Positions 1 to 6,940 of a DNA stretch of 16,656 bases are shown in pieces (position 1 is the stretch's first letter; every line of letters begins with the position of its first letter). The translations under genes were made by a program, and so were the position numbers. Source of the DNA: Acidobacteriota bacterium (GTDB lineage Bacteria > Acidobacteriota > Vicinamibacteria > Vicinamibacterales > 2-12-FULL-66-21); the NCBI GenBank assembly GCA_013362195.1, contig JABFWM010000265.1, forward strand, positions 1 through 16,656, read 5' to 3'. The notes below the pieces were generated by a model. The model did no database searches, was not told the DNA's origin, and worked only from the letters and a program-made list of their open reading frames with translations.

Positions 1-114
1 TTCGCCGAGCGGGCCTGGAAGAAAAACCGCGCCGGCGCAATCGTCCTGATGGCCGCGCTCAACGGAGCGACGGCTGCGGTGGTGGCACGCAATGCGCAGC
101 ACGCCCGGCGATAG
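1..114 (+). CDS. 3' end of an unidentified convergent gene (partial)
   Basis: Frame 1 is open from the left edge to a TAG at 112-114 and encodes 37 residues ending NGATAAVVARNAQHARR. The composition looks like a real protein C-terminus: a basic AWKKNR stretch, then a hydrophobic helix (about residues 11-30), then a polar basic tail, as in a small membrane protein whose last helix is followed by a positive tail. The gene is convergent with dusB and its last 56 nt overlap the dusB 3' end. I do not recognise the family. The alternative is that this is chance open frame opposite dusB, but bases 1-58 lie beyond the dusB stop and still read well as protein. The start and most of the gene are outside the window. 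Confidence 0.45.
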   Translation, partial: FAERAWKKNRAGAIVLMAALNGATAAVVARNAQHARR

Positions 115-1147
115 CGCCCGTCTCGAAGAACTCGACGATCAACGCGCGGAGCTGCGCGATCGACTCCGCCGCATTCACCGCCACGCGCAGGTGCGATCCG
201 TTGTCGATGCCCTTCGTGTACCACGAGTTCAGCGCGCGCAGCTTGTTGATCACCCAGCGATCGTGACCGCGCGCCGGCCTGGGCTCGGGCGCGGGCTGGC
301 CGGGCGCGACATGACGGAAGCCGGCCGCTTCGCCGTTGCGTTCCTGTAGCAGCAGCTCGATATATTCGAGCAGGAACCGCGCGCGTTCGGCCGGTGCGAT
401 CGGACGCGCCGGCTCGCCCCGCCGCAGCGCCGCGGCCTGCTCGAAAATCCACGGATTGCGCAGCGCCCCGCGGCCCACGAGCACGCCGGACACCGGCCCG
501 CCGTTCAGCCGCTGCACGATCTGCGAGGGCTCGACGCAATCGCCGCTGCCGAACACCGGAATCCCGACGCCGGTTGCCACCCGCCCGATCAGATCCCAGT
601 CCGAGAATCCGGAGTAAGACTGCGCGGCCGTGCGGCCGTGCACGGCAATCGCGGACGCGCCCGCCTCTTCCATCCGGCTCGCCAGCGCCGGCGCGTTGAT
701 CGCCTGATCGTCCCAGCCGGCGCGCATCTTCACCGTGACCGGAATCTTCACCGCCTTCACCATCGCCGCGACCACCGCCTGCGCGTGTTCAGGCTCGCGC
801 ATCAGGCTGCAGCCGGCATTGTGCTTCGAGATCTTCGGCACCGGGCAGCCCATGTTGACGTCGACGATGTCGGCGCCCATCCCCTCGACGATCTGCGCGG
901 CGTCCGCCATCTTCACGGGATCGCCGCCGAAGATCTGAATCGAGACCGGACGCTCTTCCTCCGTGTACTCGGCGTACTCGAGCGTGCGATCGATCCCACG
1001 CACCAGGCCGTCGGAGCTGACCATCTCGGTGACCACGAGGCCGCATCCGCCTTTCCGCTTCACGAGGCGGCGGAAGGCAGTATCGGTCATGCCCGCCATC
1101 GGGGCGAGCGCAAACGGCGGCGCGAGATCGATCTTGCCGATGTTCAT
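59..1147 (-). CDS. dusB: tRNA-dihydrouridine synthase, DusB type
   Basis: This FMN- and NADPH-dependent enzyme reduces specific uridines in the tRNA D-loop to dihydrouridine. The N-terminal TIM barrel shows LAPMAGMTD (residues 14-22), the active-site region DVNMGCPVPKI with the presumed catalytic Cys101, the flavin/RNA-contact segments VKMRAGW and VHGRTAAQSYSG, and the phosphate-binding GVLVGRGALRNPWIF. The C-terminal helical tRNA-binding domain includes WVINKLRALNSWYTKG. I chose ATG 1147 (362 residues, MNIGKIDLAPPF) because the upstream in-frame GTG at 1186 adds 13 residues encoded only by a tandem repeat. It lies 49 nt downstream of the NusG-like gene and is probably co-transcribed with it. 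The last roughly 15 residues (GRAAHCVPPPQPSLR) look unconserved and are antisense to the convergent plus-strand gene, so they may be a read-through tail. Confidence 0.93.
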   Translation of the reverse strand: MNIGKIDLAPPFALAPMAGMTDTAFRRLVKRKGGCGLVVTEMVSSDGLVRGIDRTLEYAEYTEEERPVSIQIFGGDPVKMADAAQIVEGMGADIVDVNMGCPVPKISKHNAGCSLMREPEHAQAVVAAMVKAVKIPVTVKMRAGWDDQAINAPALASRMEEAGASAIAVHGRTAAQSYSGFSDWDLIGRVATGVGIPVFGSGDCVEPSQIVQRLNGGPVSGVLVGRGALRNPWIFEQAAALRRGEPARPIAPAERARFLLEYIELLLQERNGEAAGFRHVAPGQPAPEPRPARGHDRWVINKLRALNSWYTKGIDNGSHLRVAVNAAESIAQLRALIVEFFETGAIAGRAAHCVPPPQPSLR

Positions 1148-1154
1148 CCGGCGA

Positions 1155-1191
1155 ATCCGTGTGTATCCGTGGTCATCCGTGCGCACCCGTG
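1155..1191 (-). repeat. Four-unit tandem array, exact 10-nt period (CACGGAT core)
   Basis: Read on the minus strand, the units are CACGGGTGCG, CACGGATGAC, CACGGATACA and CACGGATTCG. The conserved heptamer occupies plus-strand positions 1185-1191, 1175-1181, 1165-1171 and 1155-1161, so the period is exactly 10 nt. The array fills most of the gap between the NusG-like gene and dusB. It makes the longer dusB frame translate into an artefactual N-terminus. A partly similar CACAGA array with the same period occurs near the right edge of the window. Confidence 0.85.
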
Positions 1192-1196
1192 GGGGA

Positions 1197-1685
1197 TCAA
1201 TACGGCCGCACGTCGGCGGCGTCGACCTCGACGCTCACCGCCTGTCCGATCAAATCCACCGAGAGCACCAGCCGCGCGTTGCCGCCTTTGCGAACCAGCC
1301 GCCCGATGACCCCCTTGAGCGGTCCGTGGATCACTTCCACGGTCATCCCCTCGTGAATCAGCGGGCACGGATCGTACTGCAGATCGCTCGTCACGAGCCG
1401 CCGGATGCCGTCGATCTCCCGTTCCGGGATGGGCGCGATCTCGCCGTCGAACGAGACGATGCTGACCACGCCGGAGCATTTCAGGACCGGAAGGCGGTCC
1501 TGTCCCTCGAAGCGGGCGAAGCAGTAGCCGGGGAACAGCGGCCAGTCGATCTTCTTCTTGCGATCCTTCCACCGGCTCCACTTGGTGATGGTGGGCAGGA
1601 ACGCCTCATAGCCTTTCTGCTCGAGCTGCTCGCGAACCACCTGCTCGTGGCGCGAGCGTGTCCAGATCGCGTACCACTCCGGCAT
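1197..1685 (-). CDS. NusG-family transcription elongation/antitermination protein (RfaH/UpxY-like paralogue)
   Basis: The 162-residue protein has the two-domain NusG layout. The NGN domain (about residues 1-105) begins WYAIWTRSRHEQ and contains PLFPGYCFARF (49-59), the stretch that in this family lies near the RNA polymerase clamp contacts. A C-terminal KOW domain (about 108-162) contains EGMTVEVIHGPLKGVIGRLV. The family binds elongating RNA polymerase and suppresses pausing or termination. Housekeeping nusG normally sits beside secE and rplK; that context is absent here and the linker is short, so I infer a specialised paralogue of the RfaH/UpxY/LoaP kind. Its ATG follows the stop codon of the upstream isomerase gene with no intervening base (TAG then ATG), which implies translational coupling. 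Its target operon is not visible. It could still be the only NusG of the genome. Confidence 0.85.
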   Translation of the reverse strand: MPEWYAIWTRSRHEQVVREQLEQKGYEAFLPTITKWSRWKDRKKKIDWPLFPGYCFARFEGQDRLPVLKCSGVVSIVSFDGEIAPIPEREIDGIRRLVTSDLQYDPCPLIHEGMTVEVIHGPLKGVIGRLVRKGGNARLVLSVDLIGQAVSVEVDAADVRPY

Positions 1686-2765
1686 CTACCGGCCGCCGGG
1701 TCCCTGGGGCGGCGCCGCGCCGTCGGCCGCAACCTGCTTTTCGTACGCCTTCTTCAATTCCTCGTTCTTCCACTCGATGATCGCCTGCGCGCGGAGCCGC
1801 GTGAGGAACTTGCGCATCTCCGTGCGGGTCCGCTCGGCCGCGACCTTGTCGGCAATCAGATCGCGGACCTTGTCGAAGGGCTGCTGCGTCTGCGTGGTGA
1901 TCGCCTCGAGCTTGAAGATTTGATAGCCGCGCGGCGTGCGCAGCGGGGTGGTGACGTCGCCCGCCTTCATCGTGTCGATGATCTGCTGCAGCTGCGGCGA
2001 CACATCGGTGCGAGCGAACGGGCCAATCAGGCCGCCGTTCGCCTTCGACGACGAGTCGGATGCTTCCGACGCGACCGCGGCGAAGTCCTCGCCTTTCAGC
2101 ACACGGGCGCGCAGCGCCTCGATCTTCTGCTTCGCCTCGTCGTCTTTCGCGACGTTGATCGCGTTGGGCTGCTTCGGATCGGCGGGCACCTCGACGAAGA
2201 TTTCGCGCAGCGTGATCGACGCCGGGTCGGTGAACTCCTGCGGATGGCGCTCGTAGTAGAGGCGCGCTTCGGCTTCGGTGATCGTCAGCTTCGATCCGAC
2301 TTCCTGGCGCTGGACCTGCTCGATCAGCATCTGGCGCTCCAGCTGCTTCCGCAGATCGTCCATGGTCATGTTTTCCTGGCGCAGCGCCGCCTGGAATTTC
2401 TCTTCGTCCTGCAGCCCCTGTTCCTTGCGGATGTTGTTGACGACCTGCCGGAACTGATCGTCGCCGAGCCGGAGGCCGAGCTCGCGGCCGCGCTGCAGCA
2501 GCAGCAGCTCGTCGATCGAGCCGACGAGCACTTCGGGGGTGGCGTCCGTCACCAGCTTGCTGCGTTCCTCCGGGGAGAGCGACGCGGGGTCGCGGCCGTT
2601 CAGCGACTGCCGCACCGCGCCCGTCAGTCGCTGCTCGAGCTCGGTCTTCGTGATGATGTCGCCATTCACCTTCACGAGCACCTGCTCGATCACCTCCGCG
2701 CGGATCGACGCGGAGAGCAGGACGAGAACGCCGATGAGCGCCGACGGCAGGACGATTGTTTTCAT
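1686..2765 (-). CDS. Periplasmic peptidyl-prolyl cis-trans isomerase, SurA/PpiC type
   Basis: The protein has 359 residues. A Sec signal peptide (about 1-23; MKTIV, hydrophobic core, then SIRA before EVIEQ) sends it to the periplasm. A SurA-like N-terminal chaperone region (about 24-175) begins VLVKVNGDIITKTELEQRL and includes LRKQLERQMLIEQVQRQEV. One parvulin/PpiC rotamase domain follows (about 182-288), with ITLREIFVEV, GEDFAAVASEASD, GGLIGPF and TPRGYQIFKLEA. The C-terminal helix is charged and ends in a Gly/Pro-rich tail. SurA-type proteins help outer-membrane proteins fold; the classical enterobacterial SurA has two parvulin domains, this one has one. The start is ATG 2765, 33 nt after the mfd stop. 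That AT-rich gap contains TAAAAT, a weak -10 candidate, so a private promoter is possible. The downstream NusG-like gene begins immediately after its stop. Confidence 0.88.
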   Translation of the reverse strand: MKTIVLPSALIGVLVLLSASIRAEVIEQVLVKVNGDIITKTELEQRLTGAVRQSLNGRDPASLSPEERSKLVTDATPEVLVGSIDELLLLQRGRELGLRLGDDQFRQVVNNIRKEQGLQDEEKFQAALRQENMTMDDLRKQLERQMLIEQVQRQEVGSKLTITEAEARLYYERHPQEFTDPASITLREIFVEVPADPKQPNAINVAKDDEAKQKIEALRARVLKGEDFAAVASEASDSSSKANGGLIGPFARTDVSPQLQQIIDTMKAGDVTTPLRTPRGYQIFKLEAITTQTQQPFDKVRDLIADKVAAERTRTEMRKFLTRLRAQAIIEWKNEELKKAYEKQVAADGAAPPQGPGGR

Positions 2766-2798
2766 GGTCGTGACTTTAACTACTTGTAATCGAGTATT

Positions 2799-5700
2799 TT
2801 ACCGCACCGAGACGCCCTCGCTCAACTCGCGCAGCAGGCCGGCGACGCGGCCGAAGACCCCGCCCTCGGCCCGCGGATCCTCCTTGGCCGGCTTCAGCAT
2901 CTCGTCGCGGCTGAACCCGGGCGCCACTTCTCCCGCCGTCGCGCGCGCCGTCCACCACGACGCTTTCGAGGCCGACTTCACGACTCTCGTGCCGCCGGGA
3001 AGAACCGCGACCTTCTGCTGACGGATTTCCGCGGGCGCACGCATGTCCAGCTTGAGCGTCGCGGGCGGCGAGAGCTGCACGTCTTTCCGGCCTTGCACCA
3101 CCCTCAGCAGCCAGGTCGGATCGACTCGGGCTTCGGGCCTGAACTTTAGGACGACGATCTGCCCTTCGCGGTCGATGGATTCGATGCCCACCCGATCGGC
3201 GAGCAGGCGGATCAGCGCGTAGTCGGCGAGATTGGCGATCGATGCGGGCGGCGGGCCGTAGCGATCGCGGACCTCGTCGGCGGCGCCCTGCAACTCCGCC
3301 TCCGAGCGGACGCCCGCCAGCCGGCGGTACACCGTCAACCGCTGGTTCATGTCGGGGATGTAGCGCTCGTCGATCCGCAGGTCGACGCGCAGGTTCACGG
3401 TCGCGCGGATCTCGTCCTCGATCTCCTCGCCCTTGAGCTCCTTGATGGTCTGCTCGAGGAGCTTCATGTACATGTCGAAGCCGACCGCTTCGATGTGGCC
3501 GCTCTGCTCGCCGCCCAGCAGGTTGCCGGCGCCGCGAATCTCGAGGTCGAGCGCGGCGACGCGGAACCCGCTTCCCAGATCGCTGAACTCGCGAATCGCC
3601 GCCAGGCGCTTCTTCGCGATCGGCGACAATGCCTCCTCCGGCGGGATCAGCAGGTACGCGTAGGCGCGGCGATCGGATCGGCCGACGCGGCCGCGCAGCT
3701 GATAGAGCTGCGACAGCCCGTAGCGGTCCGCGCGGTTGATGACGATCGTGTTGGCGTTGGGGATGTCGAGGCCGTTCTCGATGATCGTGGTCGCCAGCAG
3801 CACGTCGTACTTGTGGGCGACGAAGTCCACCATCACCCGCTCCAGCGCGTCCTCGCTCATCTGCCCGTGGCCGATCGCGATCGTCGCTTCGGGGACGAGC
3901 CGCGTGATCAGGTTGCCGAGTGAATAGATCGACTCCACCCGGTTGTGGACGATGTAGACCTGGCCGCGGCGTTCGAGCTCGGTCCGAAGCGCGCGCCGGA
4001 TCACTTCCTGATCGAACTTCACGACGTTGGTCTGGATCGCGAGCCGATCCTTCGGCGGCGTCTCGATGATCGACATGTCGCGGATGCCCGCCAGCGACAT
4101 GTTGAGCGTGCGCGGAATCGGCGTCGCCGTCATGGTCAGGACGTCGACGCGCTTCCTCAGCTGCTTGATCCGCTCCTTGTGCGCGACGCCGAAGCGCTGC
4201 TCCTCGTCGACGATCAACAGGCCGAGGTCGCGGAACTGGACGTCCTTCGAGAGCAGGCGGTGCGTGCCGACGATGATCTCGACCTTGCCGGCGGCGAGAT
4301 CCTCGAGGATCTGCTTCTGCTCGGCCTTGCTGCGGAACCGGCTGACCATGTCGATGCGGACCGGAAACGCCGCAAAGCGGTTCGTCAGCGTCTTGAGGTG
4401 CTGGAACGCCAGCACCGTCGTCGGCGCCAGGAACGCGACCTGCTTGCCATCCATGACGGCCTTGAAGGCCGCGCGCATCGCCACTTCGGTTTTGCCGTAG
4501 CCGACGTCGCCGCACAGCAGCCGATCCATCGGCGTCGGCGACTCCATGTCTTTCTTGATGTCGGCGATCGCGTTCTGCTGGTCGATCGTCAGATCCCACT
4601 CGAACGCGTCCTCGAACTCCTGCTGCCAGTGGCTGTCGGCGCTGAAGGCATGGCCCGGCACGGCGCGCCGCGAGGCATAGAGCTTCAGCAGCTCCTCGGC
4701 CATGTCGCGCATCGCCTTCTTGACGCGGGTCTTCGCCTTCTCCCAGGTCGTGCCGCCGAGGCGGTCCAGCGACGGACGCGCGGCCCCGGTGTACTTCTGC
4801 ACCAGATCGAGCCGCTCGACCGGGACGAACAGCTTGTCTTCGCCCGCGTAGCGGAGCTCCATGAACTCCTGCGGCTCGAGCCCGACCTCGATGCGCTTCA
4901 GGCCGACGAACACGCCAATGCCGTGATCGACGTGGACGACGAGATCGCCCACCTTGAGATCGCGGAAATCGGAGAGGAACGTGCGCGCGGCGGAGCGGCG
5001 CCGCTCGTGGGTCCGCTTCTCTTCATCGAAGACGTCGGTTTCGGCCCACAGCTGCAGCGCCGCATCGGGAAGACGGAAGCCTTTCGAGAGATGTCCCACC
5101 GCGACGAGCACCGCCGCCGCGTGTGCGTCCTCGCCGCGCTCGATGGGCGCCGCCGGCACTTCGTAGTCCGCCAGCAGCTCGATGACGCGATCCGCCCGCC
5201 CTTGCGAGTGCGCCACGAAGACGATGGTCTCGCCGCGTTCACGCGCCTGCCGCAATTCGCCGACCCAGTCGGGAATGCGGCCGGCGAACTCCATCGCCGG
5301 CTGACACCCCGCGTGCCGCACGTCGTCTTCAGTGCCAAGCGCGAGGGTTTCGAGCGCGGTGCCGTGATCGAACAGCGAGGCGATCTCGTCCCACGCGACC
5401 ACGAGCGCCTCGGGTGCGATCGCGCGCTGGTTCTTCGCGAGGGCTTCGCCGTAGCTCGCCCCGATCTGCTCGCGAAGCTTGATCGTCGCGGCCTTGACTT
5501 CGTCTGGCTCGGAGACGAGCGTCACGGGCCGGCCGGACAGATAGTCGAGGATGGTCGCGGATCGATCCGGGACGCCGCTCGCCTCGTCACCATCGGCGGC
5601 AGGCACCCCGGACAGCAGTTCCTGCAGCGGCACGATCTGCGCCTGATCGATTGGCTCGATCGATCGCTGCGTAGCGGGATCGTAGGTGCGGAGCGATTCG

Positions 5701-6332
5701 ATCGTGTCGCCGATGAACTCCACCCGGATCGGCTGCGCCGCACCGGCGGGATAGAAATCGACGACGCCGCCGCGCGCGGAAAACTCGCCCGACTCGTCGG
5801 TCGGGTCCTGCCGCGTGTAGCCCGCGTCGGCAAGCCGGTCGGCGAGATCGACCGGGGAGATGTCGTCGTTCGGACGCAGCGTCAACCCGACGTCGCGGAG
5901 GCGTGACGGCGGACTGATGCGCGGCAGCAGCGCGGCGCCCGATGCGATGACGATGCGCGCCTTTCCCTGGGCGAGCGCATAGAGCGCGCGCGCGCGCGCC
6001 GACGCGATGTCGAAGTGCGGCGAGAGGCCGCGATACGGATCGACTTCGTGCGACGGCAGCGGCAGCACCGCCTGCGCCGCCTCCGCGTCAGACAGCCCTT
6101 CGAGCGCGGAGAGGAAAAACCGTGCGTCTGACGTGAGCTGCTCGACGTCCGCATCGGTCGGCACCACAACGACCACCGTGTCACGTGCCGCAGCGGCGGC
6201 CGCGAAGAGCGCCTTGGCGGCGGGCGTCAGCCCGGCCACTGCCTTGCCGGGCACACCAAGGCCGAGCCGGCCGGCGGCCGTTTTCAAGAGCGCTCGAAGC
6301 GTCAGCGAGGTGGAGGTCGAGGAACTGGCCAT
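2799..6332 (-). CDS. mfd: Transcription-repair coupling factor Mfd
   Basis: Mfd recognises RNA polymerase stalled at DNA lesions, pushes it off with its translocase and recruits UvrA for excision repair. At 1177 residues the length is normal. The order of parts is typical: a UvrB-like N-terminal module (with PLPSHEVDPYRG and GEFSARGGVVDFYP), then a CarD-like polymerase-interaction domain (about 455-515; VGDLVVHVDHGIGVFVGL), then the superfamily-2 translocase. The translocase shows Walker A GDVGYGKTEV (about 604-613), DEEQRFG (about 708), TATPIPRTLNMS, IIENGLDIPNANT and QLYQLRGRVGRS. The C-terminal TRCF domain (about 965-1050) contains LRIDERYIPDMNQRLTVYRRL. I prefer ATG 6332 to the GTG two codons upstream (6338); neither has a strong ribosome-binding site. 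A promoter-like site lies just upstream, and the SurA-like gene follows 33 nt after the stop. Confidence 0.97.
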   Translation of the reverse strand: MASSSTSTSLTLRALLKTAAGRLGLGVPGKAVAGLTPAAKALFAAAAAARDTVVVVVPTDADVEQLTSDARFFLSALEGLSDAEAAQAVLPLPSHEVDPYRGLSPHFDIASARARALYALAQGKARIVIASGAALLPRISPPSRLRDVGLTLRPNDDISPVDLADRLADAGYTRQDPTDESGEFSARGGVVDFYPAGAAQPIRVEFIGDTIESLRTYDPATQRSIEPIDQAQIVPLQELLSGVPAADGDEASGVPDRSATILDYLSGRPVTLVSEPDEVKAATIKLREQIGASYGEALAKNQRAIAPEALVVAWDEIASLFDHGTALETLALGTEDDVRHAGCQPAMEFAGRIPDWVGELRQARERGETIVFVAHSQGRADRVIELLADYEVPAAPIERGEDAHAAAVLVAVGHLSKGFRLPDAALQLWAETDVFDEEKRTHERRRSAARTFLSDFRDLKVGDLVVHVDHGIGVFVGLKRIEVGLEPQEFMELRYAGEDKLFVPVERLDLVQKYTGAARPSLDRLGGTTWEKAKTRVKKAMRDMAEELLKLYASRRAVPGHAFSADSHWQQEFEDAFEWDLTIDQQNAIADIKKDMESPTPMDRLLCGDVGYGKTEVAMRAAFKAVMDGKQVAFLAPTTVLAFQHLKTLTNRFAAFPVRIDMVSRFRSKAEQKQILEDLAAGKVEIIVGTHRLLSKDVQFRDLGLLIVDEEQRFGVAHKERIKQLRKRVDVLTMTATPIPRTLNMSLAGIRDMSIIETPPKDRLAIQTNVVKFDQEVIRRALRTELERRGQVYIVHNRVESIYSLGNLITRLVPEATIAIGHGQMSEDALERVMVDFVAHKYDVLLATTIIENGLDIPNANTIVINRADRYGLSQLYQLRGRVGRSDRRAYAYLLIPPEEALSPIAKKRLAAIREFSDLGSGFRVAALDLEIRGAGNLLGGEQSGHIEAVGFDMYMKLLEQTIKELKGEEIEDEIRATVNLRVDLRIDERYIPDMNQRLTVYRRLAGVRSEAELQGAADEVRDRYGPPPASIANLADYALIRLLADRVGIESIDREGQIVVLKFRPEARVDPTWLLRVVQGRKDVQLSPPATLKLDMRAPAEIRQQKVAVLPGGTRVVKSASKASWWTARATAGEVAPGFSRDEMLKPAKEDPRAEGGVFGRVAGLLRELSEGVSVR

Positions 6333-6364
6333 GGCCACAAATCCGGCGGGTGCCGGAACCGTCC

Positions 6365-6370
6365 ATTGTA
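6365..6370 (-). promoter_or_regulatory. Candidate -10 box for mfd
   Basis: On the minus strand TACAAT lies 32 nt before the mfd ATG, which would give a leader of about 25 nt. It matches the sigma-70-type -10 consensus TATAAT at five of six bases. No good -35 hexamer is visible 16-18 nt upstream, so the promoter would be weak or activator-dependent. It sits in the one clear gap between the exporter genes and mfd. Confidence 0.4.
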
Positions 6371-6376
6371 GCGTGA

Positions 6377-6416
6377 ACGCCGGTTACCTCATCGTATCGC
6401 TGAGGTCACGCCGGTT
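6377..6416 (-). promoter_or_regulatory. Operator-like inverted repeat within a direct repeat upstream of mfd
   Basis: In the plus-strand sequence ACCTCA (6386-6391) and TGAGGT (6401-6406) form a perfect 6-bp inverted repeat with a 9-nt spacer, near-perfect over 9 bp. It is bracketed by two identical copies of ACGCCGGTT (6377-6385 and 6408-6416), spaced 31 nt, close to three helical turns. The block is just upstream of the candidate -10 box. This could be a dimeric regulator's site. It is not an intrinsic terminator for rfaE2, because no T-run follows. Confidence 0.35.
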
Positions 6417-6466
6417 GCTCCGCGGCATCGCGGCGGGAGATGTCGCCGTCGCCGCGCGCAAGCGGC

Positions 6467-6940
6467 TCATCCCCGTGTGACCTTCTCGACGATCGCGCTG
6501 GTCGAGTAGCCCTGTTCCACCGGCTCGCGAATCACCACGCCGCCGCGCGCTTCGACCGAGTCGCGGCCGACGATCTGATCCGCGGGCCAGTCCGCGCCCT
6601 TGACCAGCACGTCCGGCTGCACGCGCGCGATGATCGCGGCGGGCGTGTCCTCGTCGAAGATCGACACGGCGTCCACGCACGCGAGCGCCGCCACGACTTC
6701 CGCGCGCTCCTGCTCCGGGTTGATCGGGCGGTCCGGTCCCTTGTTCCGGCGGACCGAGACGTCCGCGTTCACGCCAACGATCAACAGATCGCCGTGCGCC
6801 CGCGCCGCCTGCAGGTAGCGGACGTGCCCGGGGTGCAGGATGTCGAACACGCCGTTGGTGAACACGATCGTTCGTTCCGCCCGGTGCGCCTCGGCGGCGA
6901 ATCGTGCGAGCGCCGCCGCGTCGAGCACGCGCGCGCTCAT
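6467..6940 (-). CDS. rfaE2: D-glycero-beta-D-manno-heptose 1-phosphate adenylyltransferase (RfaE2, HldE C-terminal type)
   Basis: The 157-residue protein is a nucleotidyltransferase of the RfaE domain II family. TNGVFDILHPGHVRYLQAA (about 28-46) carries the HxGH nucleotide-binding motif (HPGH, 36-39). Later family features are KGADW, GGVVIREP and the ST-rich STSAIVEKV near the end. The family transfers AMP to heptose 1-phosphate to give ADP-heptose, the precursor of the LPS inner core or heptose-containing glycans. The kinase half (RfaE1) found in the fused HldE of enterobacteria is absent, so this is the split form. The ATG overlaps the wzt stop by 4 nt (ATGA), indicating an operon with the exporter. 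Other members of the family use glycerol-3-phosphate or other sugars, but the VFDILHPGHVRYL pattern favours heptose. Confidence 0.88.
   Translation of the reverse strand: MSARVLDAAALARFAAEAHRAERTIVFTNGVFDILHPGHVRYLQAARAHGDLLIVGVNADVSVRRNKGPDRPINPEQERAEVVAALACVDAVSIFDEDTPAAIIARVQPDVLVKGADWPADQIVGRDSVEARGGVVIREPVEQGYSTSAIVEKVTRG

Noticed and set aside
963..2789. Long plus-strand open frame of 608 codons across dusB, the NusG-like and the isomerase genes
   Set aside because: It is antisense to three well-supported genes, rich in Arg/Leu/Asp with no recognisable domain, and spans gene borders. High GC content makes such frames common.
2770..2798. Separate promoter for the SurA-like gene in the 33-nt gap after mfd
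   Set aside because: TAAAAT is present but no -35 fits, and the gap is short enough for simple co-transcription; kept only as a remark.
3945..5906. 653-codon plus-strand frame opposite mfd
   Set aside because: The opposite strand is unmistakable Mfd. The peptide has the biased composition of a reverse-frame shadow.
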